Shown in pieces: positions 8,422 to 16,426 of a stretch of DNA of 34,728 bases; positions within the stretch are counted from its first letter, which is position 1, and each line of letters opens with the position of its first letter. Made by a program: the position numbers and the translations under genes. The stretch is from Alphaproteobacteria bacterium. GTDB lineage: Bacteria; Pseudomonadota; Alphaproteobacteria; Puniceispirillales; Puniceispirillaceae. The stretch spans positions 1 through 34,728 of the forward strand of contig JADHOL010000019.1 in NCBI GenBank assembly GCA_016779005.1. Reading direction: 5' to 3'. The notes beneath the pieces are model-generated. The model made no database searches, was not told where the DNA came from, and worked only from the letters and a program-made list of their open reading frames with translations.

Positions 8422-9843
8422 ATGAAAGAAATAAATACAGATATTTGCATCATTGGCGGCGGCGCGGCTGGTTTGTCCATGGCGGCAGGTGCGGCGCAGA
8501 TGGGCGCGAACACTGTATTATTTGAGTCTGGAAAGATGGGAGGCGATTGCCTGAATTATGGCTGTATTCCATCTAAGACATTAATTGCAAATGCCAAAAC
8601 TGCCTTTCAAGCAAGCAATGGTCGCAAGAAACGCATATTAACATCGACGAGGCCAGATATAAATTTTGATGAAATTAAGCAAGATATATTAAATGTCATT
8701 GCTAAAATTGCACCACATGATTCCAAAGAACGGTTTGAAGAGCTTGGTGTTCGCGTGTTTCAAGAACGTGCAAGATTTACGGGCAGGCGTCACATTAGCT
8801 CAGACACTGTAACCGTCAATTTTCGATATGCGGTCATAGCAACAGGTACCAGGCCGTTTATCCCTTCTATCCAAGGTATTTCAGATATACCCTATTTAAC
8901 AAACGAGACTATATTTTCTCTAACAGAATTACCCGAGCATCTTATTATCTTAGGGGGCGGTGCTATTGGCGTTGAATTAGCGCAAGCCTTCACAAGGCTT
9001 GGCTCGAAGGTCAGCATAATCGAGGCAAATTCTATTCTGCATAATCAAGATGAAGCGTTTAAAGCATCTATTTGCCAGCTTCTTAAGATGGAGGGGGTGG
9101 CCCTTTACGAGCAGAATGTCCCAGACAAACTCACTGCAAAAGGGGATAGAATAACGGTTCACACAAACCAGCACGTAATTAACGGAACTCATCTTCTAAT
9201 TGCAACTGGCAGGATGCTCACAACACCCAATCTCGAATTTGAGAAGGCAGGTGTCACAACACAAAACGGGCTGATAAAAACAAATCAGCATCTGAGAACA
9301 GATAATAAGCGCATATATGCAATTGGGGATGTTGCAACGAAAAACAGGCACACAAATATGGCATCCGCGCATGCATCTATTGCTATTCAAAATATACTTC
9401 TAAAAGTGCCCGCAAGAATAAATCCTAATAATATTCCTTATACGATTTACGTTGAGCCAGAGCTATCATATGTAGGCTATTCCAAATATGCCGCTGAGCA
9501 AAAATTTGGAAAACATAATATTATTTGCCTTAATCAGAATTTTGAGACAAATGACAGGTCTGCAACAGACGGAAATGTAGTTGGGCTGGTTCACCTTATT
9601 GCCAAAAAAAATGGTCGTCTTATCGGCGCAACAATTTTTGCGCCACATGCAGGAGAGTTAATACAAACCTGTACATTCGCCATCACACAAAAATTAAAAT
9701 TAAGCGCATTGGCAAGATTAAATTTCCCATACCCCTCCTATGGGGAAGCCATAAAATATGCCGCAGGCAGTTTTTACTCCAAAAAACTATTTGGATCCAA
9801 GATGAGATGGCTTGTGAAATTACGTTTTAAGCTATTATCGTAA
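8422..9843 (+). CDS. FAD-dependent pyridine nucleotide-disulfide oxidoreductase (mercuric reductase-like)
   Basis: 473 aa with the class I disulfide reductase layout. An FAD dinucleotide-binding motif GGGAAG is at residues 12-17, the redox-active CLNYGC at 43-48 (Cys43, Cys48), an NAD(P)H-binding Rossmann motif (LGGGAIGVELAQAF) at about 178-191, and the second FAD motif YAIGDVA at about 295-301. A dimerisation domain fills the C-terminus. The His of the HPxPTxxE dyad that protonates substrate in this class is Phe435 here (FPYPSYGE, with Glu442 kept), so the partner chemistry may differ from lipoamide or glutathione reductase. No N-terminal heavy-metal domain and no C-terminal Cys pair are seen, so it is not a true MerA. 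It ends in a basic hydrophobic tail (KMRWLVKLRFKLLS) that might touch the membrane. It is almost certainly co-translated with the TVP38 gene. Confidence 0.88.
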   Translation: MKEINTDICIIGGGAAGLSMAAGAAQMGANTVLFESGKMGGDCLNYGCIPSKTLIANAKTAFQASNGRKKRILTSTRPDINFDEIKQDILNVIAKIAPHDSKERFEELGVRVFQERARFTGRRHISSDTVTVNFRYAVIATGTRPFIPSIQGISDIPYLTNETIFSLTELPEHLIILGGGAIGVELAQAFTRLGSKVSIIEANSILHNQDEAFKASICQLLKMEGVALYEQNVPDKLTAKGDRITVHTNQHVINGTHLLIATGRMLTTPNLEFEKAGVTTQNGLIKTNQHLRTDNKRIYAIGDVATKNRHTNMASAHASIAIQNILLKVPARINPNNIPYTIYVEPELSYVGYSKYAAEQKFGKHNIICLNQNFETNDRSATDGNVVGLVHLIAKKNGRLIGATIFAPHAGELIQTCTFAITQKLKLSALARLNFPYPSYGEAIKYAAGSFYSKKLFGSKMRWLVKLRFKLLS

Positions 9844-9884
9844 AAAAACTATTCTCAGAACCAGCTGGTTTTATTCAAAGTAAC

Positions 9885-9913
9885 TTGCAAACCCACCTTC
9901 ATTCAGGTAAAAA
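9885..9913 (+). promoter_or_regulatory. Putative promoter of tRNA-Thr
   Basis: TTGCAA (9885-9890) and TAAAAA (9908-9913) are spaced by 17 bp, and the -10 box lies 10 bp before the mature tRNA 5' end. This is a motif match only, and the -10 box is weak. Confidence 0.35.
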
Positions 9914-9923
9914 CCGCCCCAAC

Positions 9924-9999
9924 GCTGCTGTAGCTCAGTAGGTAGAGCACACCCTTGGTAAGGGTGAGGTCGATGGTTCAAATCCATTCAGCAGCACCA
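9924..9999 (+). tRNA. tRNA-Thr (anticodon GGT)
   Basis: This 76-nt tRNA has a perfect 7-bp acceptor stem (GCTGCTG with CAGCAGC), discriminator A and encoded CCA at 9997-9999. The anticodon stem is CACCC/GGGTG around loop TTGGTAA, with anticodon GGT at 9957-9959. The T-loop reads TTCAAAT. It sits between the flavin reductase and the SET gene. Confidence 0.98.
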
Positions 10000-10032
10000 T
10001 CTATTAAAGAAGCAAACTCGCGCTGATTCATT

Positions 10033-10401
10033 ATGCACAAATTTCAGATCAAAGATTCCAGCAAGCACGGACTTGGTGTTTTTGCAAAAATGGATATTAA
10101 AAAGGGTGAAATCATCGAAAGATGCGCATATATCGTCATTGATGATGACGATTTAAAAGACGATAACAGACTAAATGATTATCTTTTTACTAGCCCTGAT
10201 TGCAGCACAGACTATTTGGTAATGATGGGAGCAGGCATGCTTTTTAATCATGGAACCCCTGGTAATTGCGAATGGGAAATTGATCAAAACGATAATCGGT
10301 TTGTGGTTTTCAAGGCCATGAGCAACATAAAAGCAGGCAGTGAAATATTACATGATTATGGCGAGGAATATTGGCAAACGCGTGATGTAGACGCTGTTTA
10401 A
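10033..10401 (+). CDS. SET domain-containing protein
   Basis: 122 aa, essentially a bare SET domain, the fold of S-adenosylmethionine-dependent protein lysine methyltransferases. Visible elements are GLGVFAKMDIKKGEII (residues 13-28), the pseudoknot motif LFNHGTPGNCEW with N72-H73, and the closing EILHDYGEEYW with Asp108-Tyr109-Gly110. There are no pre-SET or post-SET zinc Cys clusters. The protein target is unknown. It begins 33 nt after tRNA-Thr and converges on the DUF3833 gene. The domain call is strong; that it methylates protein is inference. Confidence 0.88.
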   Translation: MHKFQIKDSSKHGLGVFAKMDIKKGEIIERCAYIVIDDDDLKDDNRLNDYLFTSPDCSTDYLVMMGAGMLFNHGTPGNCEWEIDQNDNRFVVFKAMSNIKAGSEILHDYGEEYWQTRDVDAV

Positions 10402-10455
10402 AAAAACAGCTCTGGTTTTTGTCCTAGATTCCACCCGCAGGTTTTATCCCTCTGG

Positions 10456-11076
10456 TTACCATTCAGATAAATTAAATGGTCCTATGAGGCTTGCAGGAGC
10501 CCCTCTTACAAATACAATTGTTACAACCCCAATTTCAATTCCAAACTTACTAACCGTTGCTTTGTTGATGGCGATATAATCATCCATTTGATAAATCCAA
10601 TCACTAAATTTCACACGTAGATTATTCTCAGAAATGTTTAGATCCACATCATATTGCCAGAAAAATGCACTCCCTGAAGCCCCCCCTTCTGCGGTACCGA
10701 TAACATCGCCTGCGCTTCCTCTATAATATTCAACGCCATCATCCAAGACATCTTTGCTGATAGTCCATATTCGTTGCTGCTGCTCACCATCCTCATATAG
10801 AAAATCTTCTGTTAAAATTATTTTACTAATGCTTTTACCTGCTATTTCTTCCTGTGTTTTCTGACCTGAAATATTGACCTTGAACCGGCGTTGCAGGGTG
10901 CCAAACCTATCTTCGAAAATACCGTAGGCCAGACTATCACCTTCAAAGAAATCTATTAACGAGAATTCAGGCTGGGTCTTGTCAAAATCTGTTAATTTTT
11001 GCTGTGAGCACGCTGAAAGAAAACTTATAAAAAAAATAAGTGACAGAACAGAAAAACAGGCTGATAGTCGTCTCAT
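10456..11076 (-). CDS. DUF3833 family lipoprotein
   Basis: 206 aa with a lipoprotein signal peptide: basic start MRRL, a hydrophobic stretch, and lipobox LSAC with Cys23 as the acylated residue. The body matches DUF3833: FDLIDFFEGDSLAYGIFEDRFG-like opening, LTEDFLYEDGEQQQRIWTI and FSDWIYQMDDYIAINKATVSKFG. Probably attached to the inner or outer membrane facing the periplasm. It is divergent from the MFS gene and convergent with the SET gene. The biochemical function of the family is not established. Confidence 0.88.
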   Translation of the reverse strand: MRRLSACFSVLSLIFFISFLSACSQQKLTDFDKTQPEFSLIDFFEGDSLAYGIFEDRFGTLQRRFKVNISGQKTQEEIAGKSISKIILTEDFLYEDGEQQQRIWTISKDVLDDGVEYYRGSAGDVIGTAEGGASGSAFFWQYDVDLNISENNLRVKFSDWIYQMDDYIAINKATVSKFGIEIGVVTIVFVRGAPASLIGPFNLSEW

Positions 11077-11151
11077 GATATCCTCAAATATACTTTAAAC
11101 TTATTGTACGAAGCAAATCTGCACTTCGGATTTCAAGAGAACTAATTTCAG

Positions 11152-12411
11152 ATGCCGGAACGCAGCGCTGCACAAATACCCACTGCTGAATTATTAAAGC
11201 TAGAATGGCGATTTTTAACCTACGGAGCCTTGATGTCATTCTGGTCTTCGATTGGTCAGACATTCTTTATTTCGTTATTCTCGCTTGAAATCCGAACTGA
11301 ATTATCTTTGAGTCATGGTGAATTTGGCGGTTATTATGCGATTGCTACCATGGTTAGCGCGGTAACATTATTCTGGCTCGGCAAATTAGCAGATAAATTA
11401 ACTGTTTTTCGGTTAAGCCTTATCACCATAATTGCGCTGGCTATTTCGGCCCTGTTTTTCTCTTTCATATCAGGTATTCTAACGCTTATTGGCGGCATTT
11501 ATTTGCTTCGATTATTGGGGCAAGGAATGATGACACATGTCTATAGCGTCGCCATAGCCAGACGCTACAAGGCCGCTAGAGGACGCGCTTTAGCCATTAC
11601 CGGAATAGGGATAAACATAGCCGAATCTATTGGTCCACCCATAATTGTTTTGATGATAGCAGGGATAGGCTGGCGGCAAGTTTGGCTTATTATTCCTGTT
11701 ATATTCCTTCTTTCGATAACTCCGTTTTTGTCACGTCTGACACAAAAAACCACTTTTCAAGAAAAGAACCGTAGCGGGTCTAATAATACCCCAAAAGTTA
11801 CCCAAAATATTAGTCCTAAAACCAAGGAATTTAAACGCAAAGATTTGCTGAAAAATGTAGAATTTTGGGTGGTTATACTGCCGCTAATTGCGGCGCCGTC
11901 ATTTACGATAACAGGCATATTATTTCATCAGATTTTCCTTGCAGATGCGAAATTAGTGACTCTATTTCATTGGTCTAAATATTATGCTTTTTATGCAATA
12001 ACCGCTATTATCGGGGCATTTTTATCAGGCTTTTTAATAGATTGGGTATCTGCTCGGAAATCGAGTTTTATCGGGCATTCTGCCTTGCTAATAGGATTAA
12101 TATGCCTTGGGCTTGGTCAGGCAAACTTAGCACTCATTCTGTTCTTTTCATTTTTTGGGCTTGCATCAGGCATGATAACCAGTAACACCAATGCATTGCT
12201 TGCGGAAAAATATGGAACAAAATGGCTTGGGGAAATAAGAGCCGCAACACAGCCAGTCACAGTCGCATCAAGCGCTATTTCGCCTATTTTACTTGGCGTG
12301 ATGATTGATAAAGGGTTTGGATTAGCAGGGCTAATGCTGGTACTTATAATTATCAGCGCATACCCCGTTATAGCCGCTATTGTGAATTTTAATGTATTGG
12401 TACGTGAATAA
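11152..12411 (+). CDS. MFS transporter
   Basis: 419 aa with twelve predicted hydrophobic helices in two bundles, split by a charged cytosolic loop around residues 200-235 (KNRSGSNNTPKVTQN...). The MFS motif A region between helices 2 and 3 is recognisable (WLGKLADKL), with a second copy in the other half (FLIDWVSARK). The RLLGQGMM and GRALAITGIGINIAESIGPP stretches resemble the monocarboxylate/oxalate-formate branch. The substrate cannot be assigned, and no enzyme gene is linked to it. Confidence 0.88.
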   Translation: MPERSAAQIPTAELLKLEWRFLTYGALMSFWSSIGQTFFISLFSLEIRTELSLSHGEFGGYYAIATMVSAVTLFWLGKLADKLTVFRLSLITIIALAISALFFSFISGILTLIGGIYLLRLLGQGMMTHVYSVAIARRYKAARGRALAITGIGINIAESIGPPIIVLMIAGIGWRQVWLIIPVIFLLSITPFLSRLTQKTTFQEKNRSGSNNTPKVTQNISPKTKEFKRKDLLKNVEFWVVILPLIAAPSFTITGILFHQIFLADAKLVTLFHWSKYYAFYAITAIIGAFLSGFLIDWVSARKSSFIGHSALLIGLICLGLGQANLALILFFSFFGLASGMITSNTNALLAEKYGTKWLGEIRAATQPVTVASSAISPILLGVMIDKGFGLAGLMLVLIIISAYPVIAAIVNFNVLVRE

Positions 12412-12510
12412 TAATATCAATATAAATCTACTTTATTGATTATATTCACATAAGGTTAGAAAAATGATAAAAAACCCTAACGCAAAATCGATGTTTGAGC
12501 CTATTTATAC

Positions 12511-13437
12511 ATGTCAATAATTCTCCATTCTTATAAACATGACAGAACTGCGCTTGAGGTATCAGGAGAAGAAGCTGACACATTTTTGAATGATATTCTA
12601 ACTGCAGAATTAGGCTTGCTACCTGCTGGGAGAATGCAGATGTCGTGTCTTCTTTCGCCACAAGGGCGCATTCTTCATGACATGCTTATCTATCGAGTGC
12701 GGTCTGATTGTTATTGGATTGAAGTAGCCAGCACTCAAATTATCGACCTGAAAAAACGCATTGCGATGTATCGGCTCCGCAAGGCAATTACGATTGATAT
12801 CATAGAAAACTGGCATTCTGCTCACCTTTATCATCAAGATGGCAGCGCCTTCTTAGCAACACAGATAACTCAGATCAAAGATAATTTGAATGACAATCAG
12901 TTGGTATTTGAAGATTCCAGACGGCCTGAACTTGGATTACATATCATCAGCAAAGAAACGAACATTAATGTACAAAACCAGAGCTGGAAAGAGGTTGATT
13001 TAGCAAGATGGGAGTCACTTCGTATCGCTAATATGGTTCCATCTGGCGAAATTGACTTAACCCCTAATCGCACTCTTATGCTTGAGGCCAGCCTAGATTT
13101 ATTCCAAGCTGTAGACTTCCAGAAAGGCTGTTATATCGGACAGGAAGTAACGGCAAGAACAAAATATCGCGGGCTGGTTAAAAAAATGCTTGTTCCAGTT
13201 TCTTGCGCCGCACCGCTTTATAAAGACACGCCTATCTTTCAGGATGATAGAGAGGTTGGCTTGTGTCATAGTTCTGTCCCGTTAGGTGATGGACGCTATT
13301 TAGCACTAGCAATGCTGAGATTAGATGCGCTCAAATCCAATATTAATAACCAGATTGAATTTGTATCAAACACGCAACCCGTTAAATTAGAGCTGCCTAG
13401 CTGGTATGGAAGTGATGTTTTTGGCGATACATCCTGA
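12511..13437 (+). CDS. ygfZ: Folate-binding protein YgfZ (GcvT-like)
   Basis: 308 aa. The diagnostic motif K-G-C-Y-x-G-Q-E is present (KGCYIGQEVTAR, Cys207), and the fold is that of GcvT (aminomethyltransferase). YgfZ supports assembly or repair of certain Fe-S proteins using tetrahydrofolate. Further signatures are VSGEEADTFLNDILTAEL near the N-terminus, LLSPQGRILHDMLIYR and WESLRIANMVPSGEIDL. The start at 12511 gives the standard N-terminus. Its 3' end abuts a degraded dehydrogenase relic on the opposite strand. Confidence 0.93.
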   Translation: MSIILHSYKHDRTALEVSGEEADTFLNDILTAELGLLPAGRMQMSCLLSPQGRILHDMLIYRVRSDCYWIEVASTQIIDLKKRIAMYRLRKAITIDIIENWHSAHLYHQDGSAFLATQITQIKDNLNDNQLVFEDSRRPELGLHIISKETNINVQNQSWKEVDLARWESLRIANMVPSGEIDLTPNRTLMLEASLDLFQAVDFQKGCYIGQEVTARTKYRGLVKKMLVPVSCAAPLYKDTPIFQDDREVGLCHSSVPLGDGRYLALAMLRLDALKSNINNQIEFVSNTQPVKLELPSWYGSDVFGDTS

Positions 13438-13456
13438 TAAAAACGCTAATATGCTG

Positions 13457-13598
13457 TTACGCAGTCCAACCGCTATCAGTATAACAGATCAAGGCTGTGA
13501 TATTTAAGCCAGCCTCTTTTTTAGCAAAATGTTCTGCAAAGTACCTACCGAATACCCAGAATCGCGCCAGTGATAAAAATTCGCCTCTGTTTTTCCAT
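13457..13598 (-). pseudogene. Truncated, frameshifted short-chain dehydrogenase (SDR) relic
   Basis: An ATG at 13598, with AGAGG about 6 nt upstream, opens MEKQRRIFITGAILGI and then hits a stop one codon later. Reading on with a one-base shift gives GRYFAEHFAKKEAGLNI and continues to a TAA at 13457-13459. Joined, the two pieces rebuild the SDR cofactor motif TGxxxGxG (TGAILGIG) followed by the usual helix. Only about 47 codons remain of a family that is normally 230-300 aa, and the sequence after AGLNI no longer looks like an SDR. The retained start signal and one-base shift suggest recent decay. Cofactor and former substrate cannot be told. Confidence 0.6.
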
Positions 13599-13756
13599 TA
13601 AAACCTCTGCTATAACAAGATTCGTAATATTAGATTATATCTTGTTTATCTATTCATAAATGACCGCTTTACGCTTAAAAAAAGCTATGCGATGTGGTAG
13701 ATAAAACAGAAGCTTTAAAAAAATAGTAATCATCTCTATATAAGTTTGAGAATACA
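13599..13756. other. AT-rich intergenic segment without a recognisable gene
   Basis: This is the rest of the 380-nt gap between ygfZ and trcR. I see no convincing ORF, tRNA or terminator here. It presumably contains the trcR promoter, but no well-spaced -35/-10 pair stands out. Confidence 0.5.
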
Positions 13757-13774
13757 CTATTTTTTGCAAAATAG
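13757..13774. promoter_or_regulatory. Inverted repeat upstream of trcR
   Basis: CTATTTT and AAAATAG form 7-bp arms around TTGC, 44 bp before the trcR start. It could be a protein-binding dyad or a weak hairpin in the leader. The AT-rich background makes chance possible. Confidence 0.3.
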
Positions 13775-13817
13775 GGTTTAACTCAGATTATCAACTTGGA
13801 TATAGAAAGAAATTTTA

Positions 13818-14384
13818 ATGACACAATTGCTCATGCCCAAAGCAACAGCTGTTTGGCTTATAGACAATACTGGTTTAAGCTTTGAACAGATTGGTGATTT
13901 TTGTGACCTTCACGTTCTGGAAGTTCAAGCAATTGCAGATGGTGAAGTCGCCATTGGTATTCAAGGCTATGACCCCGTAGTAAACGGGCAACTCAGCAAA
14001 GATGAAATCAGCAGATGTGAGCAGAATACAACCGAAAAACTCGTACAAAGCCAGTCTAATCTGCCGCAACCAACCGCTCGCACCAAAGGTCCTCGATATG
14101 TTCCTGTAGCAAGGCGCGGAGATAAACCAGATGCAATTGCATGGGTTGTAAAACATCATCCAGAGATATCTGATGCTCAAATTGGAAAACTTATTGGTAC
14201 TACAAAAGAAACCATAAAGAAAATCAGAGAACGCACACATTGGAACATAACCAATATTACAGCAAAGCATCCTGCGATGCTTGGACTTTGCACACAGTCT
14301 GATTTAAATGCAGCTATTGAAAAAGCAGGTGGAAAGCCAAAAGCAAGCGAAGAACAAGTCGAACGGTTATCTGAAATCCCATAG
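13818..14384 (+). CDS. trcR: DUF1013 family regulator, cell cycle regulator TrcR-like
   Basis: 188 aa, alphaproteobacteria-specific DUF1013 family, whose members are annotated as cell-cycle transcriptional regulator TrcR. The N-terminal stretch LMPKATAVWLIDNTGLSFEQI, the central GIQGYDPVVNGQLS and the helix-turn-helix-like segment DAIAWVVKHHPEISDAQIGKLIGTTKETIKKIRERTHWN (about residues 104-142) match the family. The C-terminal segment ends early compared with many members. It is monocistronic or leads into the DUF465 gene 110 nt later. DNA binding is inferred from the helix-turn-helix. Confidence 0.87.
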   Translation: MTQLLMPKATAVWLIDNTGLSFEQIGDFCDLHVLEVQAIADGEVAIGIQGYDPVVNGQLSKDEISRCEQNTTEKLVQSQSNLPQPTARTKGPRYVPVARRGDKPDAIAWVVKHHPEISDAQIGKLIGTTKETIKKIRERTHWNITNITAKHPAMLGLCTQSDLNAAIEKAGGKPKASEEQVERLSEIP

Positions 14385-14494
14385 GGGCATTAGCTGTGCA
14401 ATAGCGCTACACATACCTGCGACGCTTTTTATGAAAGCAAGAAACACTATATTACACTGCGCTATAGACCTTATGCAGAAAAAGCTGAAAAGCA

Positions 14495-14701
14495 ATGCAA
14501 GACATACAAGCTGATTATATACGCAAAAAATTGGAAGCTCTTTTATCAGAACATCGCGATTTGGATGATGTAATTGATTCAATGGTTAAAAATCAGGTGT
14601 TCGACCAGCTTCAATTGCAACGATTAAAAAAAAGAAAATTGGGATTAAAAGACGAGATAATTAAATTAAAGGCGTTAATCGTGCCTGATATAATTGCCTA
14701 A
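14495..14701 (+). CDS. YdcH family (DUF465) small protein
   Basis: 68 aa and almost entirely helical. The DUF465 pattern is clear: LEALLSEHRDLDDVIDSM in the first helix, a short turn, then LQRLKKRKLGLKDEIIKL and a closing IVPDIIA. It is probably a small helical-hairpin or coiled-coil protein in the cytosol. The function of the family is not known. It lies 110 nt downstream of trcR. Confidence 0.85.
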   Translation: MQDIQADYIRKKLEALLSEHRDLDDVIDSMVKNQVFDQLQLQRLKKRKLGLKDEIIKLKALIVPDIIA

Positions 14702-14808
14702 ATGCATTATCTAAATGAATTATATGGGTGAATTAATTAGGAATTGAGGTTAAGGTTTGTATTAGCTCTTTTTTTAGATATTAGTACATTTCCGTTTAGC
14801 GAGTAATA

Positions 14809-15303
14809 ATGATGAATAAAGACACACCGGAAATCTCGATTATCATGGGGAGCCAGTCAGATTGGTCGGTTATGATAGAGGCGTCTTCTCTGTTAGAAGA
14901 GCTTGGCATAGCTCATGAAACAAAAATTATTTCTGCACACCGCACGCCAGATAGAATGGCTGAATTTGCAAAATCAGCCGCATCGAATGGCATAAAAGTT
15001 ATTATAGCAGGTGCAGGAGGAGCAGCGCATCTTCCAGGAATGGTTGCAGCTTATACACATATACCAGTGTTAGGCGTTCCTGTTGAAACCAAAGCGTTGA
15101 ACGGAATGGATTCTCTGTTATCAATTGTTCAGATGCCTGCGGGCGTTCCAGTAGCCACATTTGCAATTGGCACTGCTGGGGCAAAAAATGCGGCTCTATT
15201 TGCAGCCGAAATTCTCTCGCTTGAGCATAAATCCATACGAGATACACTTGCCAGCTGGCGCCTACAGCAAAGTGATAAAGTTGCTTTATATCCGAGTAAA
15301 TGA
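14809..15303 (+). CDS. purE: 5-(carboxyamino)imidazole ribonucleotide mutase PurE
   Basis: Class I PurE of 164 aa, which converts N5-CAIR to CAIR in purine synthesis. Motifs are IIMGSQSDW (N-terminal phosphate site), [10 protein letters not shown] (catalytic His) and [16 protein letters not shown]. Its stop overlaps the purK start by 4 nt (ATGA), so the two are translationally coupled. The presence of purK supports the class I assignment. Confidence 0.97.
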   Translation: MMNKDTPEISIIMGSQSDWSVMIEASSLLEELGIAHETKIISAHRTPDRMAEFAKSAASNGIKVIIAGAGGAAHLPGMVAAYTHIPVLGVPVETKALNGMDSLLSIVQMPAGVPVATFAIGTAGAKNAALFAAEILSLEHKSIRDTLASWRLQQSDKVALYPSK

Positions 15304-16373
15304 TGGCAGATTTTACACTTGGCATTCTTGGTAGCGGCCAGTTAGGCAGGATGACCATTCAGGCAGCTGCGGATTATGGTATTTCTTGCCATGTGTTTGC
15401 GCCAGATGCAAATAACGCCCCGGCAGGAGAGATATGTAATACATTAACTGAGGCTGAATATAGCGACCAGAATGCGCTCAATAATTTTTACGCTATTGTG
15501 GATGCTGTAACATGTGAGTTTGAGAATGTGCCTATAAGCGCTCTTGAGATCGCACCTGACCATATTCTAAAAAGCCCCGGGGTAAAAGCGCTCGCAACCG
15601 CTCAAAATAGATTAATTGAGAAAGAAACAGCCAAATTACTTGGTATACCAACAGCGCCCTATTGGAAAATAAGCTCTGTATCTGATTTATCGGATGCCTT
15701 GAATACATCTGCCCTAAATACATCTAATGAAAATGCTATCCTTAAAACTGCAAAATTGGGATATGATGGAAAAGGTCAAATCCGCACCAAAAGCGGTGAT
15801 AGCCCAGAACAGCTTTGGCAGAAACTCAATACCGACCTTGCGATTTTAGAATCCTTTGTTAATTTCAAAAAAGAAATTAGTTTCCTAATTGCCAGAAATA
15901 CGAACGGTGAGACCGTGATTTTCCCGCCGACCCTCAACCATCATGAAAATGGTATCCTTGTTCACTCTTCTGCACCTGCAATTCTGCCGCAAAATGTACT
16001 AGATGCAGGATGTCATTACGTTGAGATAATGGCACACCATCTTGGTGTTGTTGGCCTGATGGCGATGGAATTATTTTTAACAGAGGACAATACCCTTATT
16101 TTTAATGAAATTGCGCCAAGACCTCATAACTCTTATCATTGGACAATAGAGGGGTGCAAAACCAGCCAGTTTCATCAATTGGTTCGAAGTGTCTCTGGTC
16201 TTCCATTTGGTGAGGTAAAAACCAGTAGAAAATGGCATATGAAAAATATTCTTGGTCAGTCGGTATCTGAACTACACAGCGGATATTCGAATGCGAATAG
16301 TTATGTGCATGATTATGGCAAGGCAGATCCGAAGATAGACCGAAAAATGGGTCACATTACCTATTTTGAATAA
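15300..16373 (+). CDS. purK: 5-(carboxyamino)imidazole ribonucleotide synthase PurK
   Basis: ATP-grasp enzyme of 357 aa that carboxylates AIR to N5-CAIR using ATP and bicarbonate, feeding PurE. Visible are the N-terminal [11 protein letters not shown] loop, the ATP-binding [13 protein letters not shown] at about residue 145, and the metal/substrate segment [19 protein letters not shown] at about 270-290. Normal length. A second Met at codon 2 gives an equivalent start. The 4-nt overlap with purE indicates one operon. Confidence 0.97.
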   Translation: MMADFTLGILGSGQLGRMTIQAAADYGISCHVFAPDANNAPAGEICNTLTEAEYSDQNALNNFYAIVDAVTCEFENVPISALEIAPDHILKSPGVKALATAQNRLIEKETAKLLGIPTAPYWKISSVSDLSDALNTSALNTSNENAILKTAKLGYDGKGQIRTKSGDSPEQLWQKLNTDLAILESFVNFKKEISFLIARNTNGETVIFPPTLNHHENGILVHSSAPAILPQNVLDAGCHYVEIMAHHLGVVGLMAMELFLTEDNTLIFNEIAPRPHNSYHWTIEGCKTSQFHQLVRSVSGLPFGEVKTSRKWHMKNILGQSVSELHSGYSNANSYVHDYGKADPKIDRKMGHITYFE

Positions 16374-16426
16374 AGGTTTAGATAGATCTGATCGAACGCC
16401 AATATGCCCAAAACAAATCTACACTT

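Noticed and set aside
8422..9843. Calling the flavin reductase a mercuric reductase
   Set aside because: There is no N-terminal heavy-metal domain, no C-terminal vicinal cysteine pair and no mer regulator or transporter nearby.
9859..9870. Palindrome AACCAGCTGGTT after the flavin reductase, considered as a terminator
   Set aside because: Only a 4-bp stem remains once a loop is allowed, and the T-run is short.
12412..12485. Possible hairpins between the MFS gene and ygfZ (ATCAATA/TATTGAT and GTTAG/CTAAC)
   Set aside because: The arms are AT-rich or only 5 bp long, the loops are long and there is no T-tract, so chance is likely.
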